Positions 26,027 through 38,871 of a stretch of 64,000 nucleotides of DNA are shown here, in pieces. A program made the translations under genes and the position numbers. The notes beneath the pieces were generated by a model that did no database searches, had not been told where the DNA came from, and worked only from the letters and a program-made list of their open reading frames with translations. The DNA comes from Epiperipatus broadwayi (Eukaryota > Onychophora > Udeonychophora > Euonychophora > Peripatidae), in NCBI GenBank assembly GCA_028023455.1, contig JAQFVV010006426.1, positions 1,662,501 through 1,726,500 of the forward strand, written 5' to 3'. The first letter of the stretch is position 1. Every line of letters begins with the position of its first letter.

Positions 26027-27640
26027 TTACTTATGTTTAGGTGATTTCAGGATTGTGAGATTGTTGGTTTCTTCATCACTATAATAGGAGAATGTTGTTT
26101 CTTTTTCTTCATGGTTGTTTTTCCTTGTTGTTGAATTATTTGGGTTTATTATAATTGTAATTTGCATTTGTGAGTCATTTAGAAGTGAGATGAGTGTTTG
26201 CTCTTCTTCATTTATTTTGATAATTTTATCACTGACTGTGTGTATTGTATTTGAAAAAACTGGACATTGGTGCATTTTACTTGATGTGAGTCTGCAATTA
26301 TTACATGCTCTTTTGGAATAACCTTTAATGATGTGTGTGTGTAATTTGCATAAAAATATTGAGGTGGTGTGCCTCTAAAGGTCATAATTAGTGGTGAGTT
26401 ATTTGCAGTATATAATGTTGGTATATCTGTTGTAGTTATGTTTTTATTTAGCAGTATATTAAATGCTGCTGTATTCATTACAATTGGTATTGGTACTCTT
26501 TTATCTGTTAAATATTTAAAATTAGTTACTTTTCCATAGTATTATAATAGTAATTGTAAATCCATTTCTGACAGTTTTTAATTAAGTCTTGTGTTACTAG
26601 AGGGCAGTCTGTATCAATATAGCAAACTATTTTTGAATTTAAAAATTTAACATGCTTTTTACAAATTTCTTTTTGTGTTTTGTTATGAAAAAAAAACAGT
26701 TATTGGGATGAGTCAATATTTTGTAAATGTATTTCATAATTCCATTTGGGTTAGTTTGTGGTAGAATTTTTCTGTCAGGAATTTAAATAATTTAGTATTG
26801 GCATTTGTTACTGCCATTATGAATGACTTGCTATTTTGGAAATTTTCAAACAATGTAATAGTTCTTGGAAAACCATTTCATTAAGTTTGTTAATATATTG
26901 CTCATATAATTCTTGTGTAATGTGGTGTATTTGTTCTTGCCCTATATCACTGTTAAGTTGATGATCTTTTATTTCATTATCAATTTTTATTAGTTCTGAA
27001 AAAAAATCAGAGTCTGTCTGAGTGTAATCCATGACCATGTGTAGATCAGATTTTATGGCATTAGCATAAGTATTGGCATTAATTGTGTGTGTATTTTTAT
27101 TATTATACTGCTCATTTAAATTCTTTTTATCACTTTGATGGAGTTGAGGTTCACTCATTTGGTTAGGACATTGCAATGTGGTCGATAGGACACTTTTCCA
27201 AGATTGGAATATTAACAGGGTTCGCTTCAGGCCCTCATAGGTATATTTTGTTTTTACTGATCAACATTTTATAATTTTCCCTTGCATATATTGCTATGAA
27301 TTTGTTATTTCTATATTTTTATTAGTATTGTTGTGATTATTTGTATTTGATTCTAGGGTGTCTGATATGACATTCCTCTCCAAGGGTGAAAAATTAATAA
27401 GGCCAATTTTAGGTTCTCGTAAGTACATTTCATTTTTACCAGTATAGTTTTAAGATATTTTTTCTTGCATGATTTGTGATGCATCTATTATTGCCATATT
27501 GTTACTAGTATTGTTGTGATTATCCATATTTGATTTCAATATTTTTGATAAATCACTATTTTGAATGTGTGTTTGATTTAGTTTCTTAGAATTTGTAATA
27601 TCTATACTGGCATTAAAAGCATCGGCTATTTTATAATATT
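26027..27640 (-). pseudogene. ORF1 (Gag-like, zinc-knuckle) of LINE copy A, broken
   Basis: Pieces on the minus strand: 27176-26817 (MQCPNQMSEPQ), 26478-26212 (with ITTTDIPTLYTANNSP) and 26275-26027. In the frame bridging the last two, LCKLHTH then ACNNCRL and MHQCPVF form two decayed CCHC knuckles; the second cysteine and several others remain, one Cys is replaced by Tyr. ORF1 proteins of this group bind LINE RNA. Frameshifts separate the pieces. The ancestral start is best seen in copy D (ATG at 38871). Confidence 0.65.
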
Positions 27641-27858
27641 TTGAAGAGCACCTGCATGTTTGTTTTCCTAAAAAACTACAACCACTATATCTAAATGATT
27701 TTCTTTAATCTTTGAGCTGTCAAATTATTATCCTTGCTAGTTGATATCAGAAAAGACATATAACTGTTTTATACATGTAAAAAACTCCCATATAATACAA
27801 TTTCACTAGGAGCTAGATATGTAGCAGTATATATGCATGGACACCACCTTGCTTCTCT

Positions 27859-27990
27859 GCTACTACTATTACTACTGCTACTGCTATTGCTACTACTACT
27901 GCAAGTGCTGCTGCAGCTGCCACTGCCACTGCCACTACCACTACCACTACCACCACCACCACCACCACCACCACTACCACCACTACTACT
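27859..27990 (-). repeat. Trinucleotide tail of LINE copy B
   Basis: TAC, TGC, CAC and CCA units, 132 bases, sitting exactly between the 5' end of copy A and the 3' end of copy B (AATTTTAAAG on the plus strand). Confidence 0.85.
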
Positions 27991-29962
27991 AATTTTAAAG
28001 AACTTTTATTTGATATCATAAGTACATGTATGAAAATACAATTTTCTTGTTTGCCTTTTTTAAATTAACAAAACATGTTACAAGAGCTGGTCTACAATAT
28101 AGTATTGAAAATTATTATCAAATTAAGTATTATGAATACATGAAATACTTTTACATTAATATTGTTGATAAATGAGAAAGAAATTAATCAATAACTGTAA
28201 CAATATTAAATACAAATATGACAATAAAACTCTCACTTAAGGTGCAACAAATATGCGATTCATATTTCACAGTGGTGTTGGTAATTTGATCAAACTCCAA
28301 GTGGCTGATAATATATCTATTGGAGCTAGTGCCTGATCTCTTGTTTTAATTTTTGCTAACTTATTGAGAAAAAGTAATTTAAGTTTATGAGATGTGGGGT
28401 GCCATCTCATAAACCAGAGTGTGAATAGTATAAAGATTGTTAGTCTCATTGTTGGAAACAACCCTCTCTGAATATTTTCTATCAATACTGTTAAAGAGCA
28501 TTTTGGATTATGGGTTATATCAGTAATTAGTTCTCGATATGTTTTGAGGGAAGTACACTGAGAAATAAAATGTTCCGTTGTTTATTTTTCTTTATTACAT
28601 AGTTGACAAATGGCATCTATGTTTGGAGATCTCCATCTTCCAGCCAGAAAAGCATTGGTAGGTAAAGCTTTAAGGTTGATTTTTAAGCATTGGTAGGTAA
28701 AGCTTTAAGGTTGATTTTTATTAGAAAATCTAAGTACTTAGGCTTCAAGTACCAGAATTTAAATTTTTGAATTATAAATTTATTCGAGATATTAATTAAG
28801 CTAATGAGAATTTCAAGGGGATTGGAATCACTTTTTATGTAGTGTGCTTCCCAATACTTAATTTTAGTTGAGAAAAGGATTGTAGCAGGTACATTATGTT
28901 TGAATATTGTTTTTATTACATTGTTAATGAATTTAATTTTAATAGAAGGTGGAGTGTCTGTAGGTGATATTGGAAGAAACACTTGGAAATTTTCGTATGT
29001 TGTATAAAGTTTCATTACTGCATTATGAGTTTTTTGATAATAGAATGTTGAAATGCAATGTAATGACAGGCCATTTAGTCTTGAATGTTTTTGCAGACTT
29101 TTGATGCTTATTACCACTGCCTTATTATTCCATATGAGTTTGGTGCAAAGGGAGTTAATTTTTTTCTTAAATAAGCTAGTAAATTTAATGATAGGTGCAT
29201 AGTATTTTATTTTTGGGAAAATTAATATGTTAATGAGTGATATTTAACTATGCAATGAAAAATATGCTTTTGAAAGTGAGGTTATCACCTTTTCAATTAC
29301 AGATATTAATTGCACTTGTATTATCATACTCATTGCATTCATAGAGAGATGAATTGGGAGACCTAAAAATTTGTGGGCAGGGGAACTGCAAACTGAATGA
29401 ATTTGATTACCAGAAAGGATACTCCAAATAGATGTTTTTCTTTGTTAAATTTTAAACTATATGCTGCAGAGCAATTTTGTAAAATGGTATACATTAGAGG
29501 CAAATGTTTTTTGGATGGCAAAAAAATGACTATATCATCCATGTATAAAATATGATTGATGGATTGGTTTATGAGGGATACATATATTTCTGGAAATTTA
29601 GATTCTAGTTCTAGTAGGAGGGGATTAATGTCTATAATAAAAAACAGTGAACTAAGGGGAGAGCCTTGTGGTATTGAGTTGTGTGGAGTGAAGTCGGGAC
29701 ATTTTGCCATTAAGAGTAATGTGTATTTTTCTATTGATGAGCAGGTTTGCTAGAACATACATTATAGGTAATAGGAATTTTATGTTGACTAAGCACCTGT
29801 AGTAGCTTGTTCACAGGCACTGAATCAAATGCAGCCTGTATGTCTAATTAAATTGCAATAGGTGCAGATTTTCTAACCTGTCTTACATCCTCTATTAATA
29901 TTTTACGTAACATAAGTGCTTCAGAAGTAGAACATCCTTTTTTAGCAAACTGAAACTTAGAC
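27991..29962 (-). mobile_element. LINE copy B, 5'-truncated within reverse transcriptase
   Basis: Minus strand, about 2 kb. The 5' edge falls within the RT at KFQFAKKGCSTSEAL, about 29962. The RT contains AAFDSVPVN (near 29820), a GSPLSSLFFIIDINPLL stretch (29650-29610) and LYMDDIVIF (near 29520-29550), all locally intact. The C-terminal part runs to the 3' end at 27991. It resembles copies E and F more than A and D (shared YMDDIVIF and SINMIENIQRGL-type C-terminus). Frames are broken by stops and by a 34-bp tandem duplication. Confidence 0.85.
28651..28718. repeat. 34-bp perfect tandem duplication inside LINE copy B
   Basis: AGCATTGGTAGGTAAAGCTT and the 14 bases after it are repeated immediately (28651-28684 and 28685-28718). 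Not present in the other LINE copies, so it arose after insertion or in the immediate source copy. Confidence 0.9.
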
Positions 29963-32034
29963 AACCCACAGCCTCTTTCACTCCCACTCCCCTTTTACTA
30001 GTCCTTCTCATTCTTTTCCTACTGCTACTTTTACTCCTACTTCTATTTGTACTCTTACACCTACTCCTAATACTACCCATACTTCTACTACTTCTACCAC
30101 CACTCCCCCTTGTAACCCCAAGCACTCCCCCACTTTGATTTTCACCCCACTGCCATTCCCACTTGCACTCCCTCTCCCAAACCCACTTTCACTCTCAAAC
30201 CCACTCCTACTCTCAATGCCCCTATTGCAACTCCTCTCCCACTACTGATACTACTACTCCTTTTTTTACTCCTCCTCCTTCTACTCCTCCTCCTACTCTT
30301 ATTCTTACTCCTACTCTTATTTCTACTCCTACCTTTGCTACTACATATACCACCACCATGATCACCACCCCAATCACCTTCCACCCATTTTCACTCCCTC
30401 TCTTATTCCCACTACCATTCCCACTACCACTTTCATTCACTTCAACTTCCACTCCCACTTCCTCTAATCTGCCTCCTCTTTCTCATCCTCTTCCTCCTAT
30501 TCATACTCCTACTTTTACTCCTGCTTCTACTCTTATTTTTCCTCTTACTCTTTCTTTCTTATCTTCTTCTCATACTATTACTACCACTACCACCACTCTG
30601 ACACCCACTGCCACTCTCTCCCACTGTAATTTTCACTCCAACTTCCACTCCCATTCCCACTTCCATATTTCCTATTCTCACTCCTGTTACTTCTACTCCT
30701 AATCTTACTCTTTTTCCTAATCTTACTTCTACTCCTGCTTGTCTTTACTCCTACCTCTTCTCCTCCTCCTCCTACTACCACAATCACCATCATGACAACC
30801 ACCACCCTCACCACCACCACCACTACCCTTAACACTATTTACAACACCAACTTCACCACTCTTACCACCTTTATCACCACTACCACTCCCATTCCACTGC
30901 CACTTCCACACCCACTCTTTGTTTCACTCCCTCTCACCATCCCACTCCTACTCCCTCTACTGCTTATCCTTTTCCTAATTTACTCATACTACTCTTTCTT
31001 CTACTTTTCCTCATCTTCTACTTTTTTTCTACTCCTACTGCTACTCCTACTGTTTCTTTTACTTCTTTTACTAATACTTTTACTACCACCACCCATATGT
31101 CCATGCCCACTCCTTACACCAACCTACACAACCCCCACTGCCACTACCACTCCCACTTATATTCTTTTCATTTCTACTTCTATTTCTTCTTTGACTCCTA
31201 CTCCTACTACTTTTACTCCTTTTCTTACTCTTTGAACTCCTACACCAACTTTTACTTTTACTGCTTCTGCTACTGTTATTCTTACTGATACTGTTACTGC
31301 TACTATGGCTATTAGTACTACTACTTTGACTACTACTATCATGACCACTATCACCTGCGCTTCCACTACCACCACCACTCTTCTATTACTATTAATAATA
31401 TTACTACTGCTATTACTACTTACCACTACTACAACCACCAATTCCACCACCTTCACTTCCACTTCCACTCTCACTAGACCACTTACTATTACTCCCAATT
31501 TCACTCCCCTTACTTCTAATCTTACTCCTATCCTTATTTTTACTTATACTTCAACATCTACTTTTACTCCTATGCTTTCTTTCTTCTATTTTTCTCCCAC
31601 TCCTCTTTTCCTACTTTTTCTACTTCTCCTACTTCTACTCCTACTTCTACTGCTACTTCTACTGATACTGCTACTACTAATTCTACTACTACTATTACCA
31701 CCACCATCACCATCACCCCTATCACTCCCACCACCTTCTCCAGCCCCATCCCCACCACCACCACTTCCACTTCCACTCATCTTGTCCCTACTCCCACTTT
31801 TACTTTCACTGCTACTCCAGCTCCTACTTCTACTCCTACTCAAACTCCTATTCCTACTCCTACTTTTACTCCTCTTTCTACTATCACTACTACTACTATT
31901 GCTACTGCTACTGCTACTACTACTATTACTATGACTATGAATATGACTACTACTACTATGATGACTACTATGACTATGACTACTACAACTACTACTACTA
32001 CTACAATGACTATTATGACAATGACTACTATGAC

Positions 32035-32067
<33 letters not shown>

Positions 32068-32113
32068 TACCACTACTACCACCACTACCACTACTGCTAC
32101 TACTACTACTACT
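29963..32113 (-). repeat. Expanded 2.1 kb polypyrimidine trinucleotide tract (tail of LINE copy C)
   Basis: More than 2 kb built of TAC, TCC, CAC, TTC and related units on the plus strand with almost no purine-rich triplets. It lies between the truncated 5' end of copy B and the 3' end of copy C and changes character: CTC-rich at 30000-31650, almost pure TAC at 31890-32113. It produces many spurious repetitive frames on both strands (Ser/Thr/Pro/Leu on plus, Val/Arg/Gly on minus). By position it is the tail of copy C, grown and mutated. Strong polypurine-polypyrimidine bias suggests triplex-forming potential. Confidence 0.85.
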
Positions 32114-32898
32114 AGTAGTTTTAAAAGAGACTATTTGTTTAAATGGTTAATATTTTACATACAATAATCATGTTTTACATACAGTAATTGTTATATTGAT
32201 TAATCAACTGTTTTACAAGATTCTACTGAATATAAATATTGTACAGTTTGTTTACAAACAAGTTTTACAAATAAATGAAATTTTACAGTTTTAAATGTAG
32301 ACAATTATTATTTTATCATCTTAATTTTTTTTTCACAGTGGCATGGGTAATGAAAACAGATTTCATGTAGCTGCAAAAATATATGAAGGTGCAAAAGATT
32401 GGTCTCTTAATTTAATTTTTAATAATTTGTTCAAGAATATGGATTTTAGTCTTCATGATGTAGGACTAAAGACAAAGTGGCATCTCATATACCAAAAAGT
32501 GAGAAGGAGATATGTAACTATTCTAATTTGTGGGAATAACCCTTTTTTAATATTTTCAATGACAAGATTAATTGTTGGTATTCGAGATGGAATAATTGTT
32601 TTGATATAAGTTGTCAATAAGTTTGTAAAGTAGGACGTGAGAAGAGGAAATGTTCTACTCTTTCTTCCTCTTTCTGACACATTCCACACATAGCATCAAT
32701 ATTTGCATTTGTCATTCTATTGGCTATGAATGTATTTGTTGGTAGAGCCTTTAGATTTATTTTGATTAAAAAATCCATATATTTAGGCTCCAAGTGCCAA
32801 ATTTTTTTTGATGTCTTTGTTTGAAATAGTCAGTAATGATGGGGGTATTTGCTGATTTGTTTCATTCATTATGACATTAACTTCCCAGTAGGAGATTT
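32114..32898 (-). mobile_element. LINE copy C, severely 5'-truncated
   Basis: Minus strand, about 785 bases, only the C-terminal end of ORF2 and the 3' UTR. The knuckle is clear in one frame: NANIDAMCGMCQKEEERVEHF (near 32640-32700), followed by INLVIENIKKGLFPQIRI and MRCHFVFSPTS as in other copies. It ends with TTTTAAAA then CTACTAGTAGTAG on the minus strand. The 5' edge at 32898 is abutted by the tail of copy D. Confidence 0.8.
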
Positions 32899-32952
<54 letters not shown>

Positions 32953-32998
32953 CACTACTACTACTACTACCACTACTACCACTACTACTACTACTACT

Positions 32999-33044
<46 letters not shown>

Positions 33045-33090
33045 GTAGTAGTAGTAGTGGTGGTGGTGGTGATAATGGTGGTAGTGGTGA

Positions 33091-33138
<48 letters not shown>

Positions 33139-33242
33139 CACCACTACCACCACTACCACCACCACCACCATCACTACTACTACTACTACTACTATGACTA
33201 CTATACTACTACTACTTCTATACTACTACTACTACTACTAGT
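32899..33242 (-). repeat. Trinucleotide tail of LINE copy D
   Basis: A 340-base compound: (TAC)n, then (AAT)n at 33001-33042, (AGT)n, (GGT)n, (ATT)n at 33091-33138, (CAC)n and again (TAC)n. Ends at CTAGTAGTTTTAAAA, the junction with copy D. The switch between TAC on one side and AGT/ATT in the middle puts complementary units on one strand, so parts could fold back. Confidence 0.88.
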
Positions 33243-33424
33243 AGTTTTAAAATCAGCTTTATTGAGTATAAAATTGTAATTTACAGAGTTAAAAAAGGGT
33301 AAGTTACATGAGCTTTTTATTTACATTGCTTTTCAGAATAACAGTGATTATTGGAAGGGAATAGTCAGTAATAAAGGGCAGGTTTTTAGTAAAAGAAAAA
33401 AAATAAAAACTATGAAGTCCTTCT

Positions 33425-36400
33425 TCAGGTAATCTTGTTAATGTATGTTGTGCATAGATTATTGATTGTTGCTGGCACCTGCATTGATTGCCATGTGTCT
33501 TCAAAAGTTTTAGTTGGAGTAAGTAGTTGGTCTCTATTTTTCATTGCTTGTAGTTTGTTGAGATATATTGTTGTTCTGCACCTTTGAGAAGTAGGGTTGA
33601 ACATGAAATGACAGCACACAAACCAGAGAGTGAAAAATAAGTATGTGTAAATTATGATAGTGGAGAAGTTACCAGTTTTTATTGCATTTTTTAATAAAGA
33701 TAAAATATTGTTACTGTATCCAGTGAGGTTTGTTATTAGAAGTATGTGTAAATTATGATAGTGGAGAAGTTACCAGTTTTTATTGCATTTTTAAATAAAG
33801 ATAAAATATAGTTACTGTATCCAGTGAGGTTTGTTATTAGTTCTGTGTAATTTTAAAGGGCATGACAGTCAGTTATAAGATGGTAAATATTCTCTTCATC
33901 TCTGTGACATAATGTACAGATTCAATCAATGTTGGCATTTTTCATTTTTCTTGTTAGAAAAGCATTTGTAGGTAGGGCATCTAAATTAATCTTAACTAAG
34001 AAGTCAATATATTTAGACTCTAAGTGCCAATTATTGAATTTTGATATAAGTACTTTGTTATTAAGAGGTTACTGCTATGGCATTGTGTGGTGGAATTTGT
34101 GTTTACTATTTGATATGCTTCCCAATATTTTAATTTATTTGCTACTTAGTCATTGGGTTTGGTGTGCCTGTTTATTAAATCAATAAGTTTATTCATGTAT
34201 TTGTTTCTAGTAGATGGAAGATTATCTGTCAGAGTTATTGGCATACAACAACTGCTAACTGGAAGTTAGTGGTGATTTTTTGTATTATATGTCTTTTAAA
34301 AAAATACTGTGATGTTATGTAATGATAAGCCATTATTTCTTGAAATGTCATTGCAATTGGTTGATACTGATGGATATTGATTTCCTATTCCAAATTAGTT
34401 GTGTGAACAAGGAATTAATTTTCTTAATGAATGAATTAGTAAATTTTATACTGGGGCATAATAATTAATTTTTGGTAAAATTAACATATTGATTAATGAA
34501 ATTTTACTGTGAAGCGATAAGTATGCCTTGGCTAAAGAATTAAATCATTTATTGATTGAAATTAGTAATTTATCATGTATTTTAATTCTGGCTTGGATTT
34601 TGGAAAGGTGAAAAGGAATTTTAATAAAAGGGTAGGAGATGTGTGTTTATTGCCTTAATAGGTCACCCAGTAAATAGAGACCACACAGTCATTTTTCCTG
34701 ATTGAAATTTTAATTGGTATTGCCTTGAATATTTATCAAGTATTTTATATAATTCTGGTATCCATTTTTTGTAGGGAGAAAAATTATTATGTCATCCATG
34801 TAGGTGAGATGTTTAACCATTTGTTTAGGACTATGTGAGTAAACTTCTGGTAGTGTTTTTTCTATTTCTGTAAGGAAAATATTTATAAAGGTGATGAATA
34901 GAAGTGGATTAAGTATGGCATTATGTGAAGTAAAAAAGGCAAAGTTTTCCCATTGAGGGTTATTTGTAAGGTTGTATTTATTAAAAAGTTAGCTAGTATG
35001 TACATTATTAGTATTGGAATGTTGTATTTACCTAATTGACACAGAAGGCTATCAACTATCACAGAATTAAAAGCTCTTTTTATGTCCAGTTGAACCACAA
35101 CTGGTGCTGTCTTTCTTTGGGTTTTGATGTTTTCTTGTATAATTTTGAATAGTGTTAGTGCTTCTGGGATAGAACAGCCTTTTTTGCAAATTAAATATTA
35201 GAAAGATGTGGTAGCATCAATGGCTGAATTTTATCTTTAATGATGGACTGAATGATTTTAATTATGAGTGGTGACATAGAGATTGGTCTTAAATTATGAA
35301 GAGGGGATGGATTTATATTTTTTTTAAAAAATTGAACTATTAAAACCAGGTAAAGTCAATTAATGGTATGTATTTGTTGTGATAGAAAAGACAGCATGTT
35401 TAGTACTATAGAAATAGAGAAGAAGTTGAGGTGGGCAAGTAGAAATGTAGAAATAGCATGCAAACCTGGATGTGCATTATCAGGCATGATGTTCATTTTT
35501 AATTCAATGTCTTTTTTTGGTGATATTATGCAACATCATTGAGATACAAAAATATAATTGAGCTAGGCTCAGTTTGGTTTGTTGTTGTAATCTTGCCTTG
35601 AAGTGGTTTAAAATTGGATGGATTATATTCTTTCTAGTTATCATTTGAGCTGCTATAAGAATTGATGATGGAATTGGTCTCATAGTGTTATATCCCAATG
35701 CCCATCAAATGTAGCCTGTAGTCCAGTTTTGCATGTGTTTCAGGTAAAACATGGCTTTTTTAATTGACAAATAATTTGCCAGTGTGAGCTGTGTATCTTT
35801 ATATTCCTGTTCAAGTGCAAAAATAGTGTCTATTGGCTCTGAAGTAGTTGTTGTGCTATTCAGTTTGTCTCTTACCAATTCCAATTTGTTTAATATTTTG
35901 GTTGGTGGTAGATTATTTGCTGTGTAATTCCTAATTATTGTGGTAATGATGTTGATGTAAGTGAACCAGCCTTCTGTTGGCACATGTGTAAAAATCTTAC
36001 ATTTGTTAAATTTGTATATATATTTTAGAAAATATGGCTTCAGGTGCATTCACTTTAAGCAAAACACAAGTCATGTTAGATAATGTTAATGGAGGCTGGG
36101 TATATATGTGTAGGCTGGCATCTACTTTCAAGGCATTATGATTAGAGAATGGTTCCAAATGAAGTGATGGTTTCATTTGAAAATGAAGATCAGGTGAATA
36201 AAATAATAAATCTATTAATGTGGAATGCTGTTTTGTATAGAAAGATATTGCATTTGGGGGGAAAAACCATCTGCACTCTTAAGATTCTTATTAATGTAAT
36301 GTATATATTTTTTCATGAAGTCTTGATATGGCATGTTGAAATCACCTAACATCATAGTAGGGTATGGGTTTGTAGCTAAGCATAAGTTAATGGTGTTGAT

Positions 36401-36900
36401 CAATTGATGAATCAGTGTTGATTTATTGTATAAATATAACACAATAATGTTCAGTTTAAAAGCTTTATTATTTAGTGATATTATTATGATATTCTGATCA
36501 CAGTACGATACTTTGTAGGATTGAATTGGGGAAGTGTGGTGAATCAAGATGCTTATTCCTGCAGCTGAGTAGTTGGATGTTGAGAATTTGTTATACCCAA
36601 AACTTGTTTAGTTAATGACCTGGGCTAAAGCTGGAATAAATGAAGTATTTGGTTTCAGTAAGGAACAGTATGTGAGTAGGTGTATGAGTTAATCAATTAG
36701 CAATTGCAAACATATTTTTGGGGAAGTTGATTTCCCTAACATTTACTGAGGTGATTGTAAGTTTCATTTTTAAGTTGGTGTATGGTTGATGGGTTTGTAT
36801 TCTAAGCTTTGTTTGGAGGTAACTAGATCAGGAAAAGTAATCTCTATTGATGAGTTTCAAATTTTGGTGAATGTAATTCACTGTTTATAATTAGATCTGC
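33425..36900 (-). pseudogene. ORF2 (APE endonuclease, reverse transcriptase, CCHC) of LINE copy D, broken
   Basis: 36547-36215 on the minus strand holds the endonuclease: SYCDQNIIIISL, then LNIIVLYLYN, then MMLGDFNMPYQDF with the catalytic Asp/Asn of GDFN preserved. The linker and RT follow (36049-35705, 35698-35504), with VQLDIKRAFNSVIVDSL at 35098-35050 and YMDD near 34795. The C-terminus ends MCCHFMFNPTSQRC, shared with copies B, C and E. Endonuclease type and CX2CX8HX4C knuckle (seen best in A and C) place the element in the I/Jockey/R1 group. Interrupted by several stops and frameshifts. Confidence 0.82.
33641..33842. repeat. 101-bp tandem duplication inside LINE copy D
   Basis: GTATGTGTAAATTATGATAG begins both units (33641 and 33742). 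They differ by only a few bases, so the duplication is young relative to the element. Confidence 0.9.
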
Positions 36901-37048
36901 ATTTAGTGGTGAGTTTTCAGGATTAGTAGAACAAGTGCTTGCTTCTTCTTGATTTTCTGTAGTAGATGTCTTCCCAAGCTGTATAATCAGGTTGTTGTAA
37001 TATTAGTTCTGGTATCTCTGAAAGTTGTTGTCTTGTCCAGTGTGGTTC

Positions 37049-38871
37049 TTATGGGAATAGTGCTAAGTTGAGATTTTGATTTTTGATTTTAGTTTCTTCT
37101 TTACTGGTAAAATAGTTTCTGATACATTGTAAGAGGAAGAGCTTAATGTATCCTGTAGTGTCCATTTGATCTATAGTGGAGTATATATAATTATTACTTA
37201 CTATTTTTTGTTTCCTTGTCTCTATTTTCTTGAGTTTCGGCGAACTGGGAATTGTGAGGTTGTTGGTCTCTTGATCACTCACATAGAAAAAAGTTGTTTC
37301 TTTTCCTGGCCTGTTGTTATTAATTGTTGTTGAATTATTTCTGTTTATAATATTTTTTATTTGCATTTGTGAGTAATTTTAAAAAGATGAGACAGGTGAT
37401 ATTGTCCTACCTCATTCATTATGACACTTTCATCACTGACTGTAAGTTTTGCATTTGAAGGAACTGTACATTGAGGCAATTTACTTGATTTGAGACCCCA
37501 ATTATTACATATTCTTTTGGGACAATCTTTAGAGATGTGTGTGTGTAATTTGCATAAAAATATTGAAAGGGTGTGCCTCTAAATGTTATAATTAGTGGTA
37601 AATTATTTGCAGTGTATAATGTTGGAATATCTGTTGTAGTTATGTTTTTATTTAGCTGTATATTAAATGCCACTGCATTTGTTAAAATTGGTATTGGTAA
37701 TCTATTATCTGTTCAATACTTAAAATTATTTACTTTTCCATAATTTTTCAGTAGTAATTGTAAATCCGCTTCTGAAAAAATTAGGTAACAGTTTTTAATT
37801 AGTTATTGCGTTACTAAAGAGTGGTCTGTAATAATATAGCAAATTATTCTCGAATTTAAAAATTTATTATGCTTTTTAAAAATTTCTTGTTGTGTCTTGT
37901 TATGAAATTCAAGACACAAATACCTATTATTGGGATGGGTCAATATTTTGTAGATGTAGCTCCATAATTTCATTTGTGTTAGTTTGTGTTAGAATTCTTC
38001 TGTTGAAAATTTAAATAATTCAGTATCGGCATTCGTTACTGCCATTATGAGTGACTTGTTATTTTGGAAATGTTTAAAAGAATTCAATAGTGTTTGCAGA
38101 ACTGTTTCATTAAATTTGTTAGTATATTGTTCATATAATTCTTGTGTACTGTGGTGTATTTGTTCTTGCCCTATATCACTGATAAGCTGCTGCTCCTCAA
38201 TGCCCATCAGTTCTGAAATAGATTCCGAGTCTGACTGAGAGCTATGCATAGCTATGTGTAGATCAGTTTTAACAGCCATAGCTTAAGTATTGGCAATATT
38301 TGTATGTTTATTTTCATTATTATGTTGCTCGTTTAAATGTTTTTTATTGTTTTGTTGAAGCTGAGGTTCACTACTGTGATCAGAACTTTGCAATGAGGTC
38401 ATTAATACACTTCTTGACAAGGCTGTAACATTAACAAGGTTCACTTCAGGCCCTCATGAGTACATTTTCTTTTTACATGTCAACTTTTTTGTAAATTGTT
38501 TTCTTGGTATATTGTGATGAATCTGATATTTCTATATTCTTATTAGCATAATTATGATTTTTCAAATTGAAATCTAGGATTTCTGATAGAACATTCCTTT
38601 GCAAGGGCAGAAAATTAATAAGGCTTACTTCAAGCTTTTGGAAGAACCTTTCATTTTTACCAGTATTTTTTCCTGATAATTTTTCTTGCATGCTTTGTGG
38701 TGAATCTGTTATTTCCATATCTTTATTATTATAATTATCACAATTTGATACTAGTAACTTTGATGAATGGTTATTTTGCACATGTGCATGATTAAGATTC
38801 ATAGACATTGTATTATTTAAACTGATATTAGGATTTATAGTATGTATGCTGGTATTAAAAGCATCGGCCAT
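37049..38871 (-). pseudogene. ORF1 (Gag-like) of LINE copy D, broken
   Basis: Starts at ATG 38871 with MADAFNTSIHTINPN, the cleanest start for this family. Continues in pieces at 38279-37989 (ISDIGQEQIHHSTQELYEQY, a helical Gln/Glu-rich region also found in copy A) and 37673-37419. In an alternative frame near 37560-37470 LCKLHTHISKDCPKRICNN shows C-X4-H-X4-C followed by a second C..QC knuckle, so zinc fingers of CCHC type are present but the first Cys of each is not intact. RNA-binding role is known for the family, not shown here. Confidence 0.68.

Larger units (their letters stand above)
22206..27858 (-). mobile_element. LINE copy A, apparently full length (I/Jockey/R1-type, APE endonuclease)
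   Basis: Minus strand, about 5.65 kb, with its 5' end near 27858 and 3' end at 22206 followed by a trinucleotide tail. The order 5' to 3' is ORF1 (about 27640-25990), apurinic-type endonuclease (about 25690-25110), reverse transcriptase (about 24990-23200, YMDD near 23633-23645) and a C-terminal CX2CX8HX4C knuckle (ICTLCHRDEDIINHFISDC, near 22750-22800). The 5' end aligns with that of copy D (GGAGC.AG, then GCAGT), supporting full length. All frames are broken. The knuckle spacing is that of I, Jockey and R1-group LINEs. Closest relative in the window is copy D. Confidence 0.88.

Noticed and set aside
30142-32167. Many long frames rich in Ser, Thr, Pro, Leu or Val on both strands
   Set aside because: They follow the trinucleotide tract; no start context, domain or conserved residue pattern.
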